Shown in pieces: positions 26,090-37,400 of a stretch of DNA of 64,000 bases. Positions within the stretch are counted from its first letter, which is position 1. Every line of letters begins with the position of its first letter. This DNA is from Sphaerolaimus hirsutus (Eukaryota; Nematoda; Chromadorea; Monhysterida; Sphaerolaimidae): positions 4,714,701 through 4,778,700 of the forward strand of contig OZ038450.1 in NCBI GenBank assembly GCA_964036195.1, given 5' to 3'. Under the pieces are notes generated by a model that worked only from the letters and a program-made list of their open reading frames with translations, made no database searches and was not told the origin of the DNA. Both the position numbers and the translations under genes were made by a program.

Positions 26090-29000
26090 ATGCCCGAGCA
26101 CTACATGCCCGACGTGGACGAGCTGCTGTTCACCGCGGCGGCGCATCACGTTTTCCCCACCGAGCGCAGTTTGTCTATCAGAAAGGATCGGTCGTTGATT
26201 CATTACAATGCCAGCGAACCGACTTATGGAGACCGCATGCTGGGGGACCGAGTGATGCTGCCGGATTTTGCGTGCGTTTTGTATTCGTTCGGGTTGTCTG
26301 TAGTGATGGAAATGCACCGGTGCCTCGGTGCTGGGCACCCAGGGGGACCAGCATCGGTGCTGGTTCGGTGCGGTGCGGTGCCATTTTTTGGCCGGTGCCC
26401 AAGGTGACAGGTGCCATTTCTGAGGAATGGCACCGGTGCCGGTGCGGTGCCATATTTCCCGGTGCCTTTTCCATCACTACCTAGTTGTCGGCTGTTCGGG
26501 TTGTCGAGAACAGGTTGACTGGTTCCAACATAACATTGCTTCCCAAAAATGGACAGTCTTCAAGAAAAGTGGTGTGGCAGGCGCCAACAACTTGGCGCCC
26601 TTTTCTGACCCCTAGCGCCGAGGTCCTAAAATGCCACAGCGCTTTTTCCTTTGGCGCTAGTGCCAAGCGCCAGCGCCAGGCGCTATCGTTCCCGGTACCA
26701 CCGAAAGATAGCGCCATGGCGGTTTCCTTGTGAATGGCGCCATGCGCCACAGCAAAATGGCGCCAAACGCACTGTGGCAGTTTCACATCACTATAAAAAT
26801 ACCATCTCCCCACCAAGAGGCAACAACCCCGGTGACTTTTTCTCGCCCGCGCGCCAATACGCGATCTACCAGCCGGCGGCGCGGTCGCCCCACCAGAATC
26901 TGCAGCGCGACACGAGCAGTCAGAGCAGCGCGGCCAGCAGCAGCGCAGTTTCCCCGGCCGCGCCGCCGCCGCCGCAGCAGCCCACGCAGCTGCGAGTGCA
27001 GGTGCCAGTCCCGGACCCTGTAAAATGCCCTGTAAAATGTCAAATGTCACGCAAAGTGTCTAAAGTCATGGAAAATGCCCGGTGAAATGGCAAACGTACG
27101 TTTTACATGACTTTTGACACCTTACATGGCATTTGACATTTTCAAGGTCATTTTACAGGGTCTGGGACTACCCCCAGGTCGACCCGGCGCAGCGGCGGGA
27201 CCAGTGCAGCGAGAGTGAGCAGGCCTTGACTCATGAAGCCAGTACTGATGAAGTGCTCGATGGGGTGCGGCTGGTTCGATTCGGGATGGCACTTGATTTT
27301 TTTGAAACTGTTTTTTAATCGGGGCATAAAAATTGCTTTTTCGCAAGCTTAGGTTAGATAAATGCGATTTTATTCCATGTTGCTATCAGAATAAGCCACA
27401 GAAAATCCGCACGCAAGACGGTTTAAAAATGGGTGACGGACATGAAAGCTACCGGCATCGGGGCAACAAAAGTAAAGGAGAACTGACACCATATAAATAC
27501 AAAGAACCTCTGAACATTTATGTCAATTTATCCTTCATTTGTAACTCAGTTGCCCGAGAGTCCAGTTGACAGCGACATCACAACTGAAGATCTGCAAACA
27601 CAAATGGTCCATTTGACAATGGAAAAAGCGGACGCGGAAAAGACTGCTGAAGTAATTGAGGAGAGGGTTGAGACACCCCCGGGCACACCAAAGGTAAAAT
27701 AGTACAATATTTACGTAAAATATAACTCGGCTGACTTGACACTATGCACTCGTGCTTATTTATGTCTTTGGCTGGCTGTGCGCCAACCAATAACAATCTA
27801 TTTTATGAAATAGATAAGAAAACAATAAGATACTTTGTTGTCGGTAACCTATAATACCTACCTATACATCTACTGTATTATTTTCAGTGAATTGTGTTAA
27901 AATGTCCTTCGTCAGCACGTTTAGGGTGCCGATTATATTTTCCTTTTTTCCATGCAAATATTTCACAGAACTTTCTCACAACGAACTCCAAAATTATCAT
28001 TTAACCCACCCCAATTTCTAACTCAGTTGGCTGAGAGTCCAGTTGACAGTGACATCACAGCTGCGGATCCGCAAACACAGATGGTTAAGCTGACATTTGA
28101 AAAATCTGATGTGCACCTTGAGGCGGAAAAAGCACCTGACAATATTGAGGGCAGGGTTAAGACACCCCCGAGCACACCAAAGGTTGAATATTCTGTTTTT
28201 CATGAAATGGGTCTGGGGCGACTTTCTTCGCCAGTAAGATTCGAAGAGGCTTATTCGAGGGGAAACACTTTTTCATCAAGCAATTTCATGCATTTTCAAG
28301 TGTACGATAAACTGATAAATCTTGTTACTTGTTTGATTAATTAAACTTGAAAATCGTGACGCACACAATTCTCAAACAGATTAATCAAAAAGTATTCTCT
28401 CTCTATATAATATGACACTTCTGCAATTCATGCACTCTGCACTCAACCTTCCAAACTTTTCAAACCTCGCAGGACGCTGAAAATCAAATGCACCACCAGG
28501 ATGATGTGCAGCTTGTCAAGGAAGTCTCTGAGCACCTCAAACTTGACATTGCCACTGGAGAACAGTTTGAGCACCATGAAGTGCAATGTGTAAAAACTGT
28601 AGAAGTCGAACCAAGTGCACAAAGTGACGACCAGGTGCAACTCCCGGACCTTGTGAAATTCCCTGTAAAATGTAAAGTTTCATGCAAAGTGTCTAAAGTT
28701 GTGTAAAATTCCCTGGAAAATGGAAAAATTTGGTTCCCAACGACCACCAACTATTTCAACTTTGATCAAATTTGCCTTTTTTTAGAGAACATTTCTATGA
28801 CTTTAGAAACTTTGCATAGCATTTTACATTTTACATGGCATTTTACAGGGTCTGGGAGTGCCCCCAGATTGTAGTCACTGAAACCACAACCATTGTCACC
28901 TCTGAGAATCCGGAGGAGTCAGTGGAGAGTGTCAAGGACACAAAAGGTGAAAACGTAGACACTGAGAAGGATGACGTCACAGTGACAATTGTGGCACATC

Positions 29001-30545
29001 AGCAGAATAAAAGGAAAAATAGGCTGGAGACTACTGAGATTCAGTCTAATGTGATGAAAGAGTTAGATGAGGTAATTTAATAGGTATTTACATACTTTAC
29101 TGATAAAACATCGGGCATCACTGGGAATTTACGACATTTTGATAAAAATACGTTTGAAGATTATGCATCTAATTTACCGATAGTGAAAGCAACAAGATGC
29201 GATGAAAATTTTTGTTTCTTTTATTCATCACGGACAAGGTTTCATTTTAACCTGTGTAATCGGCAAACGATACATAACAACTGGTTAGGTATTATAAACT
29301 TGTCTTTGTCTTAATAGCAATGTTCTAGAAGCTTTTCACACAGGTAATCGATTCAGCAGAGGAAAACAAATCTGAGTCTGGAAGTGAACAGCAAATTGTG
29401 GAAAGGAATGAAGTACTACAAGTGATCCCGATCAGACTAGGGCTGGCTGCGGCTGGAGCCACGGATGTCACTGGGGCGGGTGGGTCTACTGATTTCAATT
29501 ATAACTTTAGCATTGTTAAATAAGGATTCTAAATAAGGATCATTATTAACACAATTCTATCAACACATTAAAAAAGTGCACTAGATATTTTTTTGTCAAT
29601 TTTCAGAGATTTTCATCAGGGTTCATTCACCTTGTTCAAACCTTGAACATTCTGTTCTCTTCATTTATACTGACAGAAACATGCAATAACATCTAAAATA
29701 CAGGGAACCAAGATGCTGCTGAACCAGAACAACAGACGCTTGAGGTTGGAACAACATTTCCAGTTACTTATTCCAGTTGCCAGTTACATTTCCAGTTACC
29801 CATTCCAGTTGCCAGTTACATTTCCAGTTATGCCACTAGCATTCAAATGGAATCTTGATTCAGATTTTGAAACATGTCTTACTGATCCTGGTCAAATGAA
29901 ACATGTCTACAAATCAAAATACTGATCCCAATCCTTAAAAACCCAAAACCCAAAATTTGATGCCACAAAATCTGATAACTTCTACATTTTCAGGCACCCT
30001 CATCCACAACACGAGAAACATCCACATCAACCACATCAGCATTCATCACAACCACACACATCAGCGGCACATCAGAGGAAACATCTGTATTGACACCAGG
30101 TGCCAGTCCCAGACACTGTAAACTGCCCTGTAAAATGTCATGCAAAGTGTCAAGAGTCATGTAAAACGCCCTGGAATGTATGTTTGTCATTTTCCATGGC
30201 ATTTTGCATCACTTTAGACACTTTGCATGACATTGATCATTTAACAGGGCATTTGACAGAGTCTGAGATTGGCCACTAGATTCAGTTATGCATGACATTC
30301 CAACACACTATGAGAATTCTGGCAATCCAATTCCCGAATGGCAAAGGAAAATTATGGCACAGAAAAAGGTTGAGCAATTGGTTGCTGAAGAGGAGGCCAG
30401 AGTTATGGTTATTTTTTGTGGAAGTTTTTTTTTTACATTCTGGCACAGGAAATTTTTTTTAATCTGACGATTTATTTCTCAGATACGGCCATCAACTGGA
30501 GAGAAACAGAGAACAGGCAGCCAGACAAAGGAAGCTGGATCATAA
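26090..30545 (+). CDS. Unrecognised acidic low-complexity protein, 12 exons, 526 residues
   Basis: Exons: 26090-26271, 26818-27001, 27178-27252, 27550-27693, 28027-28182, 28473-28634, 28868-29071, 29344-29479, 29704-29744, 29994-30099, 30280-30407 and 30483-30545. All phases agree and all introns are GT-AG, giving 526 residues. The N-terminus is MPEHYMPDVDELLF, followed by a Ser/Ala/Pro/Gln-rich stretch. Exons 4 and 5 encode two copies of a module (L.ESPVDSDIT...ETPPGTPK). A long Glu/Asp/Ser/Thr-rich, probably disordered middle follows. Near the end IPEWQRKIMAQKKVEQLVAE resembles the short PEWKRQ-type motif of some actin-associated proteins such as espin/forked and taperin; this is a weak inference. 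Introns 2, 6 and 10 are introner elements. I do not recognise the family. Confidence 0.75.
26301..26797. repeat. GGTGCC and GGCGCC MITE material in intron 1 of the 526-residue gene
   Basis: From 26301 (TAGTGATGGAA) to 26479 (TTCCATCACTA) lies a small element whose repeated word is GGTGCC, a one-base variant of the GGCGCC word seen elsewhere. A second GGCGCC block (about 26560-26797) ends in TCACATCACTA. No matching 8-bp flanks were found, so the exact history is unclear. Together they fill almost the whole 546-bp intron. Confidence 0.7.
27002..27177 (+). mobile_element. Introner: intron 2 of the 526-residue gene
   Basis: The intron is 176 bp and is exactly the element. It starts GTGCCAGTCCCGGACCCTG directly after exon CAG and ends GGGTCTGGGACTACCCC followed by CAG. 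Both exons are open and in frame (…LRVQ|VDPAQ…). The two ends are inverted repeats over about 50 bp (CCCTGTAAAATG, TGTCAAATGTCA). The element's first two bases supply the donor GT, and the second CAG supplies the acceptor. Confidence 0.92.
27550..28182 (+). repeat. Tandem exon duplication (exons 4 and 5)
   Basis: Exon 4 (27550-27693, 48 codons) and exon 5 (28027-28182, 52 codons) are clearly related. Both follow an AACTCAG acceptor, begin L(P/A)ESPVDSDIT, share QTQMV(H/K)LT and end TPP(G/S)TPK. Both are phase 0 at each end, so either can be skipped without a frameshift. Confidence 0.9.
28635..28867 (+). mobile_element. Introner: intron 6 of the 526-residue gene
   Basis: The intron is 233 bp and bounded by the element. 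It starts GTGCAACTCCCGGACCTTG after CAG and ends GGGTCTGGGAGTGCCCC plus CAG. The flanking exons are in phase 0 (…SDDQ|IVVTE…). An extra 60-bp centre is present relative to the shorter copies. Confidence 0.9.
30100..30279 (+). mobile_element. Introner: intron 10 of the 526-residue gene
   Basis: The intron is 180 bp. It starts GTGCCAGTCCCAGACACTG after CAG and ends GAGTCTGAGATTGGCCAC plus TAG. The codon split G|AT restores Asp between the flanking exons. The acceptor is TAG rather than the family's usual CAG. Confidence 0.9.
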
Positions 30546-31296
30546 GTTTTCAGAAAAAATATATTTTAGTCACTTGCCAAAAATGGGTGATTTAGACAAA
30601 ATGGGTAGTTACTGTAGTGGCCAATTATTGCCTTGGGTGATTGCATCCAAAACAAGTCTATTCATCATTTGGATACTTGCTGTGATATTCAAAATGTGAT
30701 TTCAAAGGGTTTTTTACAGGTTTTCTTCACACATATAGGCAACAGACAAATTCGTGGACCTATACAGTATGAGCTTTGAGATTTTTATAGCTATACTTTG
30801 CAAATTCACATTTGTATTGATTTACACACTTATGACGATAGAAGCATTACAATAATTAGCATACTGCACGCATTAATTAGCGTGTAATACAGTGTATTCG
30901 ATTCAAATTTACAAATGTATTTGTGAATGAAAACTGCCAACAGAACCCAAAAAGTCAAAATTTACACTCACTTTGAATACAGTGCCCGCCCCTTTGCCGA
31001 GAGTAAACGCATAAAAAACGCACCTATTACAGGTAAACCTTACATACACAAGCCATTGCGTGACCCCAACCTCAAATGACCTCCCACAAGCACCATTCAA
31101 TTCATGTGCATTATTTTGCAACACGATCGCACAATCCCGAGCATGCATAAATGCCCATGCGAAAGGCATTTTCAAATTTGGCGGCGCGCGCACCTGAGCG
31201 GTTTGTGTTACCATGGAAACGGGGCGTAAATAATGCTGGTCTCTGAATACAGTAGTAGAATCAGACTATCGGAAAACTTCAAAGGCACACCGAACT
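30546..31296. other. Spacer between the 526-residue gene and CDK20
   Basis: No gene is seen. The first part should hold a 3' untranslated region. The last 350 bp, upstream of CDK20, are less AT-rich (…GGCGGCGCGCGCACCTGAGCG… near 31180) and may contain its promoter. Confidence 0.4.
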
Positions 31297-31485
31297 GGGG
31301 CCGATCCCAAACACTGTAAAATGCCCTGTAATATGTGAAATGTCGTGCAAAGTGTCTGAAGTAAGAGAAAATGTCCTGCAAAATGGTTTTGTAATTCTCC
31401 AGAGCATTTTACATGACTTTATACACTTTGCATGACATTTGACACTTTACAGGGCACTTTTTACAGTGTCCGAGATTGGTCCTAG
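31297..31485 (+). mobile_element. Introner-family element abutting the CDK20 start codon
   Basis: Starts GGGGCCGATCCCAAACACTG and ends GTCCGAGATTGGTCC plus TAG, one base before the ATG at 31487. If the 5' untranslated region is spliced here, the acceptor would lie one base from the start codon. The left edge keeps GG; GTAAAATG inside is another possible donor. Flanking CAG is absent on the left (ACT). Confidence 0.75.
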
Positions 31486-31486
31486 A

Positions 31487-34400
31487 ATGGAAAAGTACGA
31501 AATCCTCGGTCGCCTCGGCGAGGGCGCTCATGGACTAGTCCTCGAAGGGCGCCACAAGCGAACGAAAAGACACGTGGCCCTGAAGAAAATCGCGCTGAGA
31601 TCTTTGGACGACGGGATTCCCTTGCGTGTTTTGCGCGAACTCAAATCGGTGCAAGCTTGCAGCCACGAGAATATCATCAGGTTCCACTCCCAGACCCCGT
31701 AAAATGTCAAATGTCATGTAAAGTGTCAAAAGTCATGTAAAATGCCCTGGAAAATCTCACGCACGTGTAAGTTTGCCACTTTCCAGGGCATTTTCCATGA
31801 CTTTAGACACTTTGCATGACATTCGACATTGCATTTTACAGGCTCTGTGAGTGCTCCAGATTGAGAGACAGTTTCGCTCATGGGGCGTCTTTGGTTCTGG
31901 TGTTCGACTACATGCTGACCGACTTGGCCGAGTTGATCAGGGACGCGCACAGGCCCCTCACCGTGCCCGTGCAGAAAGGTGTCGTCTTTTTGTTCGATTT
32001 GGGCGCCGCTTTGATATGAAGGGTGTGCTTCTAAAAGTACCGATCTACAAATTTTTCAAATTTGAGTTAGGACCATTTTTGGGGTCCCCATAAAAATGCG
32101 CTTCAAAAATATATATAATATGTGGGGGGTGCGAAATTCAATTTTGAGATATGGGGGGTCGAAAAAAGCAAAAAAATCGCAAAATACAGTTTTTGAAATT
32201 TTAAAAGTACCGATCTACAAGCTTTTTCAGCTTTTGTGTCATTAAAAGTACCGATCTACACACTTTTTTCAAAATTGTTCTTCTAAATGTACTGATCTGC
32301 ACATTATTTTTTGTGCTTCTAAAAGTACCGATGTCAGATCGGTGTCCGGTTGCGCAAAAACTCATTTTGTGCTTTTTTATTATGGGTAAAAGTACCGATC
32401 TACAGCTTTCTGATTTTGTGCTTTAAAAAATACCGATCTACACGCTATTACCAATTTGTTCCTTAAAAATGTACTGTACTACAAAAATACAATTCCCTAA
32501 ATTTTATATAGCTAGTGTTATGTGTATAATCAATGATTATACCCATGCATGTGGATACCCAACAATATGGCTGAAATACCCTTACCCAAAATTCCCATAC
32601 CCAATACCAATGTATGGGTATTGCATGCTCCAAACTTTCGATCGCGATTATCTCAAAATCGATTTTTTGTAGATCGGTACTTTTAGAAGCACACCCTTCA
32701 TATTTTCAGTGTGAATTGGAGCAGTTAGGACGCTTGTGTTCTATACGAGAGGCGCCGGTTCGATTCCCGCCCGTGGCGGTGCAAATTTTGCACTTTTTCT
32801 TTATCTAGGCACTTACTTCAGCCCTTCAAATGCAAAACCTCCCATCACACCACACAGCATACATGAAACAACTTCTGTACGGATTGGCGCACATGCACTC
32901 GCTGAACATAATGCACCGGGATTTGAAGCCCGCAAATCTGCTCATCAATGATAAGGGAACTTTGAAGATAGCCGATTTGGGTCAGGCCAGACTGTTCTTT
33001 GATACGGAGGAAAAAGTGAAACAGAGACCGTATTCACATCAAGTTGCCACCAGGTGCCAATCCTAAGCCCTGTAAAGTGTAAAGTAAAGTGTCAAGTCAA
33101 ATGTCAAATGTAAAGTCAAGTGTCAAGTCGAATGTCAAATGTAAAGTAAAGTGTCAAATGTAGTGATGGAATGGCGCCATGGCGCTGGCGCCATTTGAGG
33201 GCGCCAAAGGGCGCCGCGCCATGGCGCCATTGGCGCTTGGCGCCCTTTTTCTGTGGCGCCCTTGGCGCCTGGCGCCCACATTCTGAAAGGCGCCATGGCG
33301 CCCTTGGCGCCCTTTTTCCGTGGCGCCCTTGGCGCCTGGCGCCCTGCTTTAGAAGGGCGCCAAAAAGGCGCCAGCAGGGTTTCACGGTGAGAGCTGTGTA
33401 AACGAGAAAAAAAATGAAAAACGCATCCGTGGATGATCTAAATTCGCCAGAAAAATGGACTGAGTGGTGTGAGTGGGTGGAAATCTTTCGTCCAACGGTT
33501 CATCAGATCTGTCTGGCGGATCAGAAGACAAGAATGATGGATCGTTAATTTGCAAAATCATAAATAAATGGATTTAAATCGTTGCAATTAGGAAACATTG
33601 TTTGGAAAGGTCTATTTGTAATGAATGGATTGTTGTCAAATGACAATTTCCATTGCGTTTGAATTCCACAATTGAATTGTGGATTTTATTCGAAATTTTT
33701 TTGTTGCTAGCCTGGTTTTTGTTCATTACATCCTGGAGAACGCGAATTAAGAAGTGAATGCGCGTACAATGGTGCTGTAGAAACATTTTTAGCACACACA
33801 TGGTGTTGTAGGCACTTTTTTATCCTGGCGCCCTTGGCGCCTGGCGCCCTATTTTCCAAATGGCGCCATGGCGCCCTTGGCGCCCTCTTTCCGTGGCGCC
33901 CCTGGCGCCTGGCACCCACTTTCTGAATGGCGCCATGGCGCCCTTTTTCTGTGGCGCCCTTGGCGCTTAGCGCCCACTTTCCGAATGGCGCCATGGCGCC
34001 CTTGGCGCCTGGCGCCATTTTTTCTGGCGCTTTTCCATCACTAGTCAAATGTGAAGTCAAGTGTCAAGTCAAAAGTCAAATGTAAAGTAAAGTGTCAATT
34101 GTGTATCCAAATCTTATTTTTTGTATCCAAATCTTATGTTTTGTATCCAAATCTTTTTTTAAACAAGATTTGGATACAAAAAACATAAGATTTGGATACG
34201 AAAAAATAAGATTTGGATACACAATTGACACTTGACTTTACATTTGACACTTGACTATACATTTGACACTTTACTTTACATTTGTCATTTGACTTGACAC
34301 TTTACTTTACATTTGACACTTGACTTTACATTTTACAGGGCTTGGGACTGCCCCCAGGTGCTACTTATGAACATGTAAAGTTTGCCATTTTCAAGGGCAT

Positions 34401-37400
34401 TTTACACTGTGTATGACATTTGACACTTTACAGGGCGTGTTACATGACTTTGACACTGCATGACAATTTTAAATGACTTTTGACACTTCACGTGACCTTT
34501 GACATTTTCCAGGACATTTTCCAAAACATTTTCCACGACATTTGACATTTGACACCAAATTGCAATTTTTTAGGCTGCCTTTTCCTCACAGGTGGTACAG
34601 AGCGCCGGAACTGCTGTACGGCTCCAAAACGTACAGCAGCAAAGTGGACATGTGGGCGGTGGGGTGCATTTTCGGAGAGATGATCACCAAATCGCCCGTG
34701 TTCCCCGGCACGAACGACATTGAGCAATTGGTGCACGTGTTCAGACTGTTGGGCACGCCCGATGAGAAGGTATTTTAAACAATTGATTATGATTGCGATT
34801 TGCGTCACTTTGCGATGAAATGGCGTCGGCGCCCCCGGGGGTGTGCGCGAAACTGACCGATACTGTGCAGAGTTGTTTGAAGTACTGAACTTTTGTTAAA
34901 GTAAACGTAAACATAGGGTATTTTCTTTTACTCACCCCTGAGTACAGAAAACGTAAAGTATTTTAAAAATACTTTTACACTGCGTAAAACATGAGTAAAA
35001 TACTTTTTTCCAGAGAAAACGTAAAAACGAGATTTTTTTCTGGAGAAAGCGTAAAAAAAGGAAAAAAATTTCTCGCATAAAAGTTAGTATTTTCCTCAGA
35101 AAAAGTCAATGTTTTTCGAAGTTTTACTCTGATATACAAAATGATGTCTTTTTCTCTTCTGGTCAGTATTTCTTACGAAAATGTCTTATGTTTGTCACTT
35201 TCTGTTTGGCAAAATGACATTTTCTGTCTTCTAAAAATACGTTTTCTGTACTCGCGTACTTTCAAAAAGGTATTTTTTCGCTAGGAAACGTAAACGTATT
35301 TACGCAGTACTCGCGTAATCATCGAGTAAACGTAAATACGTTTTAACAACTATGATACTATGCCGCCATTTTGAAATGGCTTCGATGCGGCAACGACACA
35401 ATTAGTGAAGTGGTATGCTCGGCGAGCTGAAAATTATGCGCAGAACCCTACCATAATAAATGTAATGCATAAAATCTTGTGATAAATTTCGTAATTATCT
35501 TTTTTTTTTTATATATAAGTTCATTTGGGTTTTTAGATCGATGACCACGTAATGATACAATCAATCTGGGAACTTCCCACGGGCACTAGGTGACGGTGGA
35601 TGTATGAGTTCCACCCACTTCTAGTTCTAAATATTCCATACTAAAGACGAAATATTACAATGAAAAACTGTATAATTTTTGGTGCACTATTCATGGGTTA
35701 TGGTAGGTTTCCATACTAAGTGTGATGTCCACCGAGTATACCACAAAAAATTTACTGTCCGAAACGTTTACTGATTAGCAGCGTATCGTATTTACGCTAA
35801 TTATCGCAATTTTTGACTTAGCAATAGGACACTAAAAAATTTAACGAATTTCCCAATATACATATTCAGACATGGCCGGGACTGACGTCACTACCGGACT
35901 ACGCAAAAATCACATTTCCGCACTACAAAGCGGCGGGCATCAAAAGTGCGTTTCCCACAGCCACAGATCTGGAACTGGCCGCGCTGCAGAAACTTTTAGT
36001 TTATGATAGCAGCAAAAGGCTGCAGGCGCATGAAACTCTGGTGTTGGTTATAAATGAAAAATGTACTTACAGACTACCTTATTACCTCGAATTAACCCCC
36101 CCCTCAAAATGGGATGTGGAAATAATACCCCCTAGTTTGTGTAGCTATCTACGTTTGTGTCGCAATATACGTTTTTATGTCCAAATATATCCTGTTTGGA
36201 TACATTTATTACCTGTTTTGGGTACTCTAATGAAAATTTCTGATGAAATAAGGGAAAAAGAAAAATCCAAAACCGGTTTTTTCTTGTAAAGGAGGTAAAG
36301 TGGACGCGCGTGGCTCTCTGAGCCGCGTTTCGGTGTTTTTCTTTGGTGTTCTTCTTTCCTACGACAATAACAAGTACTTTTATACGACTTTACAGTTTTA
36401 CCACGTTTTATCTACTTTTCTATTCATACCGGAGTCGAAAAATTTGATTTTTGGCACATGTCCAATAAAAGTGAAATCGACACAAAAACCCCAAAAACTG
36501 TCGAGTGTGACCACAATTTGTCCTTCCGGTCTAAAACGAGTACTATATGGTCGTCAAGCGGTTCCAGCTCAGATAGCAGCTCTGACTCTACTTCAAGTGC
36601 CCCGACAACAGTACCCTCTACTGCGCCCCGCCGCTCGATGGATTTAACCCCGATCAGGGAGGACGCGGTCGAATCGACTGAGACGGGCGAAAAAATGGAT
36701 GAGAATACGGACAGGAAAAGGAAAATGTCCAATGAAGAGGTATGTGTTGAACGGACGTGTAAAAAGGTACGGGGTGAATTTTTGGCACTGGGATGGGGTT
36801 CAGGGTGTACGAATAATTTTGGCGGTGTGTCTCGAAAAATATGCAAATTAATGCTTGGTATGTTGCTCGCTCTGGCACTGTCTCACCAATTACAGTCGAG
36901 CGTGGCCCCGAAAAAGGCGGCGGTCAGCCAATCGTGTTCTACGCCGGTTTCAAACAAAACGGACAACCTTCCCGGGGATGACCAACAAACAGACAAAAAA
37001 TTGGTCAGTTACGTGCCTCGTGTTGACGTTGACTTTTGCCAGAATCTGCGGGAGGGTGAAACACTGAGAGATGCCTTTTCATCCGTCGGTGTTGGGGGTG
37101 GTTGTAAAAATCATCTAAATACGATAGATCTTGGGTTGACGTCGATGCTTTATCTGAAAGGGATCATTTGTTTGCCAAATTCAAAAATGCGAAATACGAT
37201 GAATAATACTGATATATATACGGCCTTCCTTTCTCAGACGGCGCGCGGATTTTTGGGGCTACTGGACAAAAAATTGAGCGAGGGCAAGGGGGCCAGGGGT
37301 GTGGATTTACAAACGTTACGCTCAACTATGTGGTTTGTGTGTGAAACCGAAAATCGTGTAAAGGCCTGTGAAGAAAGTCTGAAAAAAGCCAAAACTTTGA

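Noticed and set aside
36028-36065. CDK20 exon 5 donor at CTG|GTG (phase 0)
   Set aside because: It would put exon 6 out of frame. The donor two bases further (GT|GTTGGT, phase 2) restores [13 protein letters not shown] and a full-length kinase.
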